Position numbers and translations under genes: made by a program. Shown in pieces: positions 1 to 5,929 of a stretch of 19,697 nucleotides of DNA; the stretch's first letter is position 1; each line of letters begins with the position of its first letter. The notes below the pieces were generated by a model. It had not been told where the DNA came from, made no database searches, and was given only the letters and a program-made list of their open reading frames with translations. This DNA comes from Gammaproteobacteria bacterium (lineage in GTDB: Bacteria > Pseudomonadota > Gammaproteobacteria > S144-34), in NCBI GenBank assembly GCA_015494165.1, contig WGBS01000218.1, positions 1 to 19,697 on the forward strand. Direction: 5' to 3'.

Positions 1-148
1 GGAAGCGCCGCGCCGCCCACAGGCTGAGCGCGAGCACCAGCGCCACCGCGACGGCTCCGGCGCCTGCCGTCGCCGCCACCGCGCCGGCCGGCAGCGCCAT
101 CGGCGCGGGCGCCTGCGCCAACACGATCTGCCACGCGGTGCCCGGCAC
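1..148 (-). CDS. Possible 5' fragment of a divergent diguanylate cyclase paralogue (runs off the window)
   Basis: An open minus-strand frame from GTG 148 to the left edge would encode about 49 residues nearly identical to the first 49 of the plus-strand GGDEF protein: a short leader, then an Ala/Val/Leu-rich membrane helix ending in SLWAARRF. The frame has no stop, and its differences from the other copy respect the protein sequence, so this has been coding DNA somewhere. It would overlap the plus-strand gene's start by 11 bp, leaving no room for two normal promoters and ribosome binding sites. That makes a real divergent gene pair doubtful and an assembly fold-back at least as likely. Confidence 0.35.
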   Translation of the reverse strand, partial: MPGTAWQIVLAQAPAPMALPAGAVAATAGAGAVAVALVLALSLWAARRF

Positions 149-285
149 CGCGTGGCAGATCGTGCTGGCGCAGGTGCCCGCGCCGGTGGCCCTGCCGCCC
201 GGGGCGGTGGCGGCGACGGCGGGCGCCGCCGCCATCGCAGTGGCCCTGGTGCTCGCGCTCAGCCTGTGGGCGGCGCGGCGCTTCC
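1..285. repeat. Large imperfect inverted repeat (arms about 142 bp) centred on position 143
   Basis: Bases 1-142 are the reverse complement of 144-285 with about 12 mismatches by eye (about 91% identity) and no gaps. The centre (131-155) is a perfect dyad of 12 bp per side around one base. Read on the minus strand from a GTG at 148, the left arm encodes the same N-terminus as the diguanylate cyclase on the plus strand. Six of the eleven changed codons are synonymous and the rest are mild changes (A/V, M/V, A/P, G/A, V/I). The repeat reaches the window edge, so its full length is unknown. It is either the start of a divergent, nearly identical paralogue, or an assembly strand switch at the central palindrome that joined two strain variants. 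Confidence 0.9.
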
Positions 286-953
286 GCGGGGAGCTGCGTG
301 CCGTCGAGCGCATGCTGCGCGACGTCCTCGACCGGCGCTTCGTCGCCACCGACTGGCACCCGCGCCTCGAGGAGACGAGCCGGATCCTCCCCGCGATCGC
401 CGAGCTCGCCGCGCGGCTCGAGAAGGAGCGGCGCAGGCTCGCGCAGGAGAGCCTCACGGACGAGCTGACGGGGCTGCCCAACCGCCGCCACTTCAACCGC
501 GAGCTGGTGCGCGCCCTGGAGATGGCCGAGCGCGGTGCGGTGGTCTGCGTCGGCATGGTGGACCTCGACGGCCTCAAGCAGGTCAACGACACGCACGGCC
601 ACGAGACGGGCGACCGGCTGCTGCGCCGCTTCGCCGAGACGCTCGACTCGCAGCTGCGGCGCACGGACTTCGCCGGGCGCATCGGCGGCGACGAGTTCGG
701 CGTGATCCTCTACGGGGCGAGCGCCGAGAACGCCGTGCGCTTCATGGACCGCGTGCGCCGCGTCTGGCGCGAGCGCCTCGCCGGCGACCCCGAGCTCGGC
801 ACGCTCGCCTGCACGGTGAGCTGCGGGCTCACCTTCGTGCCGGTGGAGGAGGCCTGCTCGCGCGTGGAGGTGCTGCGCCGCGCCGACCGCGCCCTCTACG
901 AGGCGAAGGCCCGCGGGCGCGACCAGGTGGTGGTCGACGAGGCCATCGGCTGA
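138..953 (+). CDS. Membrane-anchored GGDEF diguanylate cyclase
   Basis: Likely makes cyclic di-GMP from two GTP at the inner membrane. Residues 1-24 are a short leader, about 25-47 one hydrophobic helix, about 50-105 a charged, probably coiled linker, and about 106-265 a GGDEF domain. The linker-to-domain signature DELTGLPNRR is at 108-117, and VDLDGLKQVND (141-151) supplies metal and base contacts. The active-site motif GGDEF is complete at 183-187. An RxxD motif (R174, D177) lies five residues before it, matching the canonical product-inhibition I-site, so the enzyme looks active and feedback controlled. No EAL or obvious sensor domain is present. The start is the GTG at 138 with no good Shine-Dalgarno. 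Because this lies in the centre of the inverted repeat, the true start may be upstream sequence missing here. The next gene begins 7 bp after the stop. Confidence 0.88.
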   Translation: MPGTAWQIVLAQVPAPVALPPGAVAATAGAAAIAVALVLALSLWAARRFRGELRAVERMLRDVLDRRFVATDWHPRLEETSRILPAIAELAARLEKERRRLAQESLTDELTGLPNRRHFNRELVRALEMAERGAVVCVGMVDLDGLKQVNDTHGHETGDRLLRRFAETLDSQLRRTDFAGRIGGDEFGVILYGASAENAVRFMDRVRRVWRERLAGDPELGTLACTVSCGLTFVPVEEACSRVEVLRRADRALYEAKARGRDQVVVDEAIG

Positions 954-960
954 GGGCGCC

Positions 961-1695
961 GTGGGCGCGCGCCGCGTCCTCGTCGGGGTCTGCGGCTTCC
1001 CGGAGGCGCGCGCCCGGCTCTACCGCGACCTCGACCTCGTCGAGGTGCAGCGGACCTTCTACCAGCCCCCCGCGCCGGAGACCGCGGCGCGCTGGCGCGC
1101 CGAGGCCCCGCCGGGCTTCGTGTTCACCCTCAAGGTCTGGCAGCTCCTCACCCACGAGCCCGCGAGCCCCACCTACCGCCGCCTGCGCGAGGCGCTCCCG
1201 CCCCGTGCCCTGGCCGAGTGCGGCGGGCTGCGCTGGAACCGCACCACGCGCATGGCCTGGGCGCGCACGCTCGAGGTCGCCGCGGCCCTGCAGGCGCGCG
1301 CCGTCGTGGTGCAGACCCCGGCGCGCTTCGGCCCCACGGCCGCGAACCTGCGCCGCCTGCGGCGCTTCTTCGGCGAGGCGCCGCGCGCCGGCCTGCGCAT
1401 GGTCTTCGAGCCGCGCGGGGCGGGGTGGGAGGAGGCCCTCCTGCGCGCGCTCGCCGCGGAGCTGGATCTCGTGATCGCCGTCGACCCCTTCCTGCGTCCC
1501 CCGCCGGTGCGCCGCGGGCTGCGCTACCTGCGCCTCCACGGCCGCCCCGCCTACCATTACCGCTACCGCTACACCGACGAGGACCTGCGGGCATTGGCCG
1601 CGACCGTGCGCGGCGGCCCCGCCTGGGTGCTGTTCAACAACCTCCACATGGCGGACGACGCCCGCCGCTTCCGTGCGCTGCTCGCGGCCGGTTGA
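961..1695 (+). CDS. DUF72 (YecE-like) family protein
   Basis: A 244-residue soluble protein of the DUF72 family, a TIM-barrel-like fold of uncertain biochemical role found across bacteria and archaea. Visible family traits are the opening RVLVGVCGFPEARARLY, the VEVQRTFYQPP segment (family members usually read VEvN.TFY), GFVFTLKVWQLLTH, and near the end RYLRLHGRPAYHYRYRYTDEDL followed by AWVLFNNLHMADDARR, the usual closing FNN motif. It starts at GTG 961, 7 bp after the diguanylate cyclase stop, and is probably co-transcribed with it. The length is normal for shorter family members. Substrate and partners cannot be told from the sequence. Confidence 0.87.
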   Translation: MGARRVLVGVCGFPEARARLYRDLDLVEVQRTFYQPPAPETAARWRAEAPPGFVFTLKVWQLLTHEPASPTYRRLREALPPRALAECGGLRWNRTTRMAWARTLEVAAALQARAVVVQTPARFGPTAANLRRLRRFFGEAPRAGLRMVFEPRGAGWEEALLRALAAELDLVIAVDPFLRPPPVRRGLRYLRLHGRPAYHYRYRYTDEDLRALAATVRGGPAWVLFNNLHMADDARRFRALLAAG

Positions 1696-1719
1696 CGGCG
1701 CCCGGCGCCCGGCTATGCT
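1692..1719 (+). promoter_or_regulatory. Probable sigma-70-type promoter for the Yip1-family gene
   Basis: TTGACG at 1692-1697 (overlapping the DUF72 stop codon), a 16-bp spacer, then TATGCT at 1714-1719. Transcription would begin near 1726 and give a leader of about 45 nt ending in a purine-rich GGAGGA ribosome binding site just before ATG 1772. Confidence 0.5.
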
Positions 1720-1771
1720 CGGAAACTGACAGAACCACGAAAAACGACCGGAGGGTCGGAGGAGGACGGAG

Positions 1772-2380
1772 ATGGTCCTGCAGCATGTCGTGGGCTTGCT
1801 GTTCCATCCGCGGCGCGCGTGGGAGGCCATCCGCAGCGAGCGCTGCACGGTCTCGGGCTGCTATCTGCGCCACGTGGTGCCGCTGGCGGCCGTCCCGCCC
1901 GTGTGCGCCTACGTCGGCGCCACGACCGTCGGCTGGAGCGTCGCCGGGGGCGATCCCGTGCGCATGACGGCGGCGAGCGCCCTGCCGCTCGCCGTCGCCT
2001 TCTACGTCGCGCTGCTCGCCGGCGTCTACATCATGGGCCGGGCCATCCACTGGATGGCCGGCACCTACGGCGCCCGCGCCGACCTCGGCACCTGCGTGGT
2101 GCTCGCCGCCTACACGGCGGTGCCGCTCTTCCTCGCCGGCATCGCGGCCCTGTGGCCGCAGCCCTGGCTCATGATGCTGGTGGGGCTCGCGGCGGTGGGC
2201 TACGCCGTGTACCTGTTCTACACCGGCGTGCCGGTGATGATGGGCATCAGCCGCGAGCAGGGCTTCCTCATGGCGAGCGCCGCGCTCACGGTGGGGCTGG
2301 TGCTGCTCGTGGGGATGCTCGCCGTGACGGTGCTGCTCTGGGGTCTGGGCCTCGCGCCCGTGTTCACGCCCGGCGGCTGA
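1772..2380 (+). CDS. Yip1-family polytopic membrane protein
   Basis: A 202-residue inner-membrane protein with about five hydrophobic helices (around residues 40-60, 70-92, 108-130, 133-153 and 165-195). The N-terminal amphipathic stretch LLFHPRRAWEAIR is typical of bacterial Yip1/DUF1282 proteins, where a short 'P...W..I' segment precedes the membrane part. The bacterial members have no settled function. The start ATG is preceded by a strong GGAGGA at 1759-1764, and the gene has its own promoter-like sequence upstream. It converges on the ribosome hibernation gene, with a hairpin between them. Confidence 0.8.
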   Translation: MVLQHVVGLLFHPRRAWEAIRSERCTVSGCYLRHVVPLAAVPPVCAYVGATTVGWSVAGGDPVRMTAASALPLAVAFYVALLAGVYIMGRAIHWMAGTYGARADLGTCVVLAAYTAVPLFLAGIAALWPQPWLMMLVGLAAVGYAVYLFYTGVPVMMGISREQGFLMASAALTVGLVLLVGMLAVTVLLWGLGLAPVFTPGG

Positions 2381-2390
2381 GCGGCGCATC

Positions 2391-2421
2391 CCGCCGGCGG
2401 CCGCGGGCCGGCCGTCGGCGG
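2391..2421. terminator. GC hairpin between convergent genes (possible bidirectional terminator)
   Basis: CCGCCGGCGGCC at 2391-2402 pairs with GGCCGTCGGCGG at 2410-2421 (12 bp with one wobble or mismatch), loop of 7. It sits between two convergent stop codons (2380 and 2424). There is no T-run, so intrinsic termination is unproven. Confidence 0.4.
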
Positions 2422-2423
2422 AC

Positions 2424-2975
2424 CTATTCCTCCAGCACGCGCACCGCGGTGGCGCGGGGGCCGTCCGAGCCCTCCTGCTCCGAGAAGCGCACCGGCATCC
2501 CCACGCGCAGCTCGTCGTAGGTGGCGTTGAGCAGCGCGTTGCGGTGGAAAAAGACCTCGCGCCCGTCGGGGGTCTCGATCCAGCCGGTGCCGCGCTCGGG
2601 CTCGAGCTCGGCGATGCGGCCCTGCGGCGGGCCCTCGTGCACCTTCACCTCGCCACGCTGGCGGCGCGCGTAGTCCTCGAGCTGGCGGCGCACCGCGTCG
2701 AAGGCATCACGGATGGCGACGTAGGCGTCCTCGTGCGAGTGGTCCTTCCCGGGGTCGCGCGAGGCGACGATCTCCCCGTGCGGGACGGTGACGTCCACGC
2801 GCACGTGGTAGAGGTTGCCCTTGTGGTGATGGCGGTGGCGGCGCTCGACCGCCACGCGGCAGCTGATGATATGGTCGTAGAAGCGCTCGAGCTTCTCGGC
2901 GCGCTTGCGGATGGCCGCCTCGAGCGCCTCGGAGGGCTCCATTCCGCGGAAGGTGATCTGCAAGGGCACCTGCAT
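2424..2975 (-). CDS. HPF/RaiA-type ribosome hibernation factor fused to a cold-shock-like domain
   Basis: 183 residues. Positions about 1-110 form an HPF/RaiA (ribosomal S30AE) domain beginning QVPLQITFRGMEPSEALE, with the basic face RRHRHHHKGNLYHVRVDVTVP and the typical DAYVAIRDAFDAVRRQLEDY helix. After a linker, about 130-183 form a short OB/cold-shock-like domain: GTGWIETPDGREVFFHRNALL, then VGMPVRFSEQEGSDGPRATAVRV. HPF proteins bind the 30S subunit at the A/P-site region and hold ribosomes inactive in stress. The nucleic-acid-binding tail replaces the dimerisation tail of long HPF. The start ATG has GGGAGG a few bases upstream. It is probably a single-gene unit, and a hairpin (3005-3023) lies in its leader. 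Confidence 0.9.
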   Translation of the reverse strand: MQVPLQITFRGMEPSEALEAAIRKRAEKLERFYDHIISCRVAVERRHRHHHKGNLYHVRVDVTVPHGEIVASRDPGKDHSHEDAYVAIRDAFDAVRRQLEDYARRQRGEVKVHEGPPQGRIAELEPERGTGWIETPDGREVFFHRNALLNATYDELRVGMPVRFSEQEGSDGPRATAVRVLEE

Positions 2976-3004
2976 GGCTTCCTCCCTCGTCGGCCTTGAC
3001 CGCG

Positions 3005-3023
3005 GCGGGCGCGCGGCGCCCGC
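3005..3023 (-). promoter_or_regulatory. Strong short hairpin in the 5' leader of the HPF-type gene
   Basis: GCGGGCGC at 3005-3012 and GCGCCCGC at 3016-3023 form an 8-bp all-GC stem with a 3-nt loop, about 30 nt upstream of the start codon. It could affect translation or mRNA stability, but in such GC-rich DNA it may be chance. Confidence 0.25.
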
Positions 3024-3074
3024 CCCCTCGTTGCCTACATGTGGGCGTCGCGCGCCCTTGCAAGCACGGGCGGC

Positions 3075-3773
3075 TCACCAGGGCATGGGCGTGCCGTCGT
3101 AGCGCAGGAAGCTCCCCGTCTGCTCCAGGCGGAAGCCCGCCACCAGGGCGCGCATCCCGCGCACGCTCTCGGCCGGCTCGAGCGGCGCCCGCGGGCCGCC
3201 GATGCGCGTGCGCACCCAGCCCGGATGCAGCAGCAGCACGCCGATGCCGCGGGGGCGCAGGGAGGCGGCGATGCCGCGCATGACGGCGTTCAGGGCCGCC
3301 TTGCTCGAGCGGTAGAAGTAGCTGCCGGGCACCTCGATGTCGGCGATCGAGCCCATGTGGCTGCTGATGGCCGCCACCACCGGGCGCTCGGCCGCGGCCA
3401 GGCGCTCGACCATGGCCTCCACCACCCGCACGGCCCCCAGGGTGTTGACCTCGAGCGTCAGGCGCCAGTCCTCGTAGCGCAGCGAGCCGAGATCGTCGCG
3501 CTCGAAGGGCTCGAGATTGACGCCGGCGTTGGCGACGAGCACGTCGATGGCCTCCTCGCGCAGCGCCGCCGCCAGCGCCCGCACCTCGTCCGGGCGCGTC
3601 ACGTCGACGCGGTGGACGTGCACCTGCGGGTGCGCCTCGGCGAGCGCGCGGAGCTCACCCGCCTCCGCGGGGTGGCGGCAGGCGGCATGCACACGCCAGC
3701 CCTCGGCGGCGTACTGGCGCACCCACTCGAGGCCGAGGCCCCGGCTCGCGCCCGTGACGAGGGCCGTGGGCAC
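3075..3773 (-). CDS. SDR-family NAD(P)-dependent oxidoreductase
   Basis: A 232-residue classical short-chain dehydrogenase/reductase. The nucleotide-binding motif TGASRGLG is at 7-14, ANAG (cofactor support) at 81-84, catalytic Ser138 in AAISSHMGS, and the catalytic pair Tyr154/Lys158 in YRSSK. The basic residues near the end of the second strand (CRHP) suggest NADP(H) preference. The sequence resembles C-factor/sniffer-like carbonyl reductases; the substrate is unknown. It starts at GTG 3773, only 7 bp downstream of the small cysteine-rich protein's stop, so the two are probably co-transcribed. Confidence 0.9.
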   Translation of the reverse strand: MPTALVTGASRGLGLEWVRQYAAEGWRVHAACRHPAEAGELRALAEAHPQVHVHRVDVTRPDEVRALAAALREEAIDVLVANAGVNLEPFERDDLGSLRYEDWRLTLEVNTLGAVRVVEAMVERLAAAERPVVAAISSHMGSIADIEVPGSYFYRSSKAALNAVMRGIAASLRPRGIGVLLLHPGWVRTRIGGPRAPLEPAESVRGMRALVAGFRLEQTGSFLRYDGTPMPW

Positions 3774-3780
3774 GGCGCCC

Positions 3781-3987
3781 TCAGCCGTTTCGGCCTGCCG
3801 CGGGCGGTGCCGCGAGCCCGCGCGCGGCCAGCCGCCTGCGGCCGGCGCGGCTGAGTCGGGCCTTGCGCGGGTCGCTGAACACGAAACGGCCGTGCAGCAC
3901 GCAGCCCTTCATCCCGGGGTCGCAGCGCCGGCCCGGCACCCGCAGGCACTCGCCCCCGGCGTCGTGTGGACAGCCCCAGGCACCCAT
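3781..3987 (-). CDS. Small four-cysteine protein, 68 residues, unknown function
   Basis: The protein opens MGAWGCPHDAGGECLRVPGR, then reads RCDPGMKGCVLHGRFVFSDP and ends in a basic tail. Cys6, Cys14, Cys22 and Cys29 with His8 and His32 look like a metal or iron-sulfur site packed into 27 residues. I chose ATG 3987 because a purine-rich GGAGAGGAGAG lies just upstream and the Cys-rich part begins at once; the longer frame reading back to 4164 is an antisense shadow of the plus-strand gene. It precedes the SDR gene by 7 bp and is divergent from the HHH protein. The CPH...GEC...CDPGMKGC pattern looks conserved in style, but I cannot name a family with certainty. Confidence 0.72.
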   Translation of the reverse strand: MGAWGCPHDAGGECLRVPGRRCDPGMKGCVLHGRFVFSDPRKARLSRAGRRRLAARGLAAPPAAGRNG

Positions 3988-4072
3988 GCCCGCTCTCCTC
4001 TCCGGCCCCGTTCCGAGTTTAGCGCCCGCGCGCGCCCTTGTGCGCCCCGTGCCCAGGGCCGATGATGGGACC

Positions 4073-4993
4073 GTGGCAGTGCCGGAGCCCGAATCCCGGG
4101 TCAACGCCGAGGTCGCCGAGCGCCTGCGCGAGGCGGCGCTGCTGCTCGCCCAGCAGGGCGCCAACCCCTTCCGCGTCGCCGCCTACCGGCGCGCGGCGGA
4201 CACCGTCGCCGGCCTCGACCGCGACCTGCGCGAGCTCGTGCGCGAGGGCGGCGTGGAGGCGCTCGAGGCGCTGCCCGGCATCGGGCGCGGCATCGCCGCC
4301 GCCATCGCCGAGATGCTGCGCACCGGGCGCTGGAGCCAGCTCGAGCGCCTGCGCGGCGAGCTCGATCCCGTGGCGCTGTTCCAGACCGTGCCCGGCATCG
4401 GCCCCGCGCTCGCGCGGCGCATCCACGACATCCTCGGCGTCGATACCCTCGAGGCGCTCGAGGTCGCCGCCCACGACGGGCGCCTGGAGCGGGTCCCGGG
4501 CGTGGGGCCGCGGCGGGCGGCGGCCATCCGCGCCACCCTCGAGAGCATGCTGGGGCGCGTGCGCGGCCGGCGCCCGCCGCGCCTCGAGGACGGCCCCGAC
4601 GTCGGCACGCTCCTCGACGTCGACCGCGAGTACCGCGAGAAGGCCGAGCGCGGCCGCCTGCCGCGCATCGCCCCGCGCCGCTTCAACCCGTCCGGCGAGC
4701 GCTGGCTGCCGGTGCTCCACACGCGGCGCGACGGCTGGCACCTCACGGCCCTCTACTCGAACACCGCCCGCGCCCACGAGCTCGGCCGCACGCGCGACTG
4801 GGTGGTGATCTACTACTACGACGACCACCACCGCGAAGGCCAGTGCACGGTGGTGACCGAGACGCGCGGGCCGCTCGCCGGCCGGCGCGTGATCCGCGGC
4901 CGCGAGGCCGAGTGCCTGGCCTGGTACGCGGCCAGCGGCGGCGCGCGCGAGGCGGACGCCGGGCGGGCTCAGCCGCCGCGGAACAGGAACTGA
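4073..4993 (+). CDS. Helix-hairpin-helix DNA-binding protein (Pol X N-terminal-like)
   Basis: About 306 residues. Residues 10-60 resemble the N-terminal 8-kDa lyase-like domain of family X polymerases (NAEVAERLREAALLLAQQGA, then NPFRVAAYRRAADTVAGL). Three helix-hairpin-helix signatures follow: LPGIGRGIAAAI (67-78), VPGIGPALARRI (106-117) and VPGVGPRRAAAI (141-152). The C-terminal half (about 190-290) has no polymerase or PHP domain but a conserved-looking region with RFNPSGERWLPVLHTRRDGW and WVVIYYYDDHHREGQCTVVT. A structural role at DNA ends or branched DNA is plausible but not shown. The frame is open from 3863. I prefer GTG 4073 or 4079 because homology starts there; ATG 3986 is possible but would add a low-complexity leader. 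The 3' end overlaps the convergent AF1514-like gene by 25 bp. Confidence 0.78.
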   Translation: MAVPEPESRVNAEVAERLREAALLLAQQGANPFRVAAYRRAADTVAGLDRDLRELVREGGVEALEALPGIGRGIAAAIAEMLRTGRWSQLERLRGELDPVALFQTVPGIGPALARRIHDILGVDTLEALEVAAHDGRLERVPGVGPRRAAAIRATLESMLGRVRGRRPPRLEDGPDVGTLLDVDREYREKAERGRLPRIAPRRFNPSGERWLPVLHTRRDGWHLTALYSNTARAHELGRTRDWVVIYYYDDHHREGQCTVVTETRGPLAGRRVIRGREAECLAWYAASGGAREADAGRAQPPRNRN

Positions 4994-5307
4994 AAGCGCC
5001 CGTCGTCGACGTCCACCAGCAGCCGCGCGCCGCGGTGCAGCCCGTAGTCGAGCCAGCCCGGCACGGCGCCGGCCTCGTGGCACTCGCTCACCCCGGCCGG
5101 CGCCTCGAGGTCGCGGTCGCGGTCGTACCACGACAGCAGCATCGCCTCCTCGCCCAGGCGGCGGCGCGCCTCCGCCTCGGCCAGCGCCTGCGCCTCGGCC
5201 TGGTCGCGCGGCGCGGGCCGCGGGCGCAGGCGCACCACCTCCACGCCCGAGAGGTCCGGCGCCCGTGGTGCCGGGCAGGCAGGTCCCGCGGGCTCCCCGC
5301 CGCTCAC
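4969..5307 (-). CDS. AF1514-like (DUF5619-type) small protein
   Basis: 112 residues from GTG 5307, whose GTGA overlaps the stop of the GlcG/HbpS-like gene by 4 bp, implying translational coupling. After a Pro/Ala-rich leader, the main segment runs DLSGVEVVRLRPRP, then an Ala/Glu-rich helix (EAQALAEAEARRRLGEEA), then LLSWYDRDRDLEAPAGVSEC and a closing DDGRFQFLFR. This layout matches my memory of the AF1514 fold family, small proteins of unknown function in archaea and proteobacteria. There is no signal peptide, so it should stay in the cytoplasm while its upstream partner is exported. The assignment is from pattern memory and is moderate. Confidence 0.68.
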   Translation of the reverse strand: MSGGEPAGPACPAPRAPDLSGVEVVRLRPRPAPRDQAEAQALAEAEARRRLGEEAMLLSWYDRDRDLEAPAGVSECHEAGAVPGWLDYGLHRGARLLVDVDDGRFQFLFRGG

Positions 5308-5813
5308 TCGGCGAACTCCAGACGCTCCTGCACGGACTCGAGGCCCGCGCGCGCGCAGGCCTCGTCCTTGTCGCCGCCGGGCGCGCCCGAGACCGCGACG
5401 GCGCCCACGAGCGAGCCTGCGGCGCGGACGGGCAGCGCGCCGGCCAGGATCAGGACCCCGTCCACGTGGTTGAGCGTGTCCTTGATGTCGGCGCGGTTGC
5501 GGGCGAACTCGCTGGTGGCCACCCCGCCCATGACGGCGGCGACGGCCTTGCCCTTGGCGATCTCGATGGTGTAACGGCTCGCGAGCGTGTCGCGCAGCAC
5601 CACCCGCGGGTCGCCGCTGCGGTCGGTGACCACCACCGAGACGTTGTAGCCCGCCTTGCGGCAGGCCTCTAGCGTGGCGCGCGCGATGTCGAGCGCGAGC
5701 TCGAGTCCGATCTGGCGCGTGGGCAGCAGGTCGGCCGCTCCGGCCGCCGGCGCGAGCGCGGCGAGCAGCGGCCCGGCCAGGAGCATGACGATTGCGCGGC
5801 TCCTCATCCTCAT
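5304..5813 (-). CDS. Secreted GlcG/HbpS-family (heme-binding-like) protein
   Basis: 169 residues with a clear N-terminal signal peptide (MRMRSRAIVMLLAGPLLAAL, cleavage probably after the AGAADL region near residue 26). The mature part is a GlcG/HbpS domain: LELALDIARATLEACRKAGY, VSVVVTDRSGDPRVVLRD, IEIAKGKAVAAVMGG, then VDGVLILAGALPVRAAGSLVGAVAVSGAPGGDKDEACARAGL. The last block is the family's signature 'GGxPI..dG.liGaiGVSGa.g..De.ca.AGl'. Family members bind heme (HbpS) or occur next to glycolate/propanediol genes; neither context is present here. A strong GGAGGAG precedes the start. Confidence 0.88.
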   Translation of the reverse strand: MRMRSRAIVMLLAGPLLAALAPAAGAADLLPTRQIGLELALDIARATLEACRKAGYNVSVVVTDRSGDPRVVLRDTLASRYTIEIAKGKAVAAVMGGVATSEFARNRADIKDTLNHVDGVLILAGALPVRAAGSLVGAVAVSGAPGGDKDEACARAGLESVQERLEFAE

Positions 5814-5904
5814 GATGGTGGCTCCTCCTTTCGGCCCCCTGTGGCGTCTGGTGCGGCCCCATTATGCGCGGCGGCGCTCCCGGCGCGGAACCGTGCCGTG
5901 CCGT

Positions 5905-5920
5905 CGCCGGCCTGCCGGCG
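5905..5920 (-). terminator. Weak GC hairpin downstream of the histidine kinase gene
   Basis: CGCCGG (5905-5910) and CCGGCG (5915-5920) with a CCTG loop lie just after the kinase stop codon. The stem is six base pairs with no T-run, so this is only a possible terminator for the four-gene unit 5930-9009. Confidence 0.25.
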
Positions 5921-5929
5921 CGGCCGCTG

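Noticed and set aside
829..1848. 339-codon minus-strand frame opposite the cyclase and DUF72 genes
   Set aside because: Antisense to two genes with clear domains; composition is that of a shadow frame.
3863..4072. Upstream extension of the HHH protein to a TTG at 3863 or ATG at 3986
   Set aside because: The extra residues are Pro/Arg-rich without homology, and the stretch to 3987 is the coding region of the small Cys-rich gene on the other strand.
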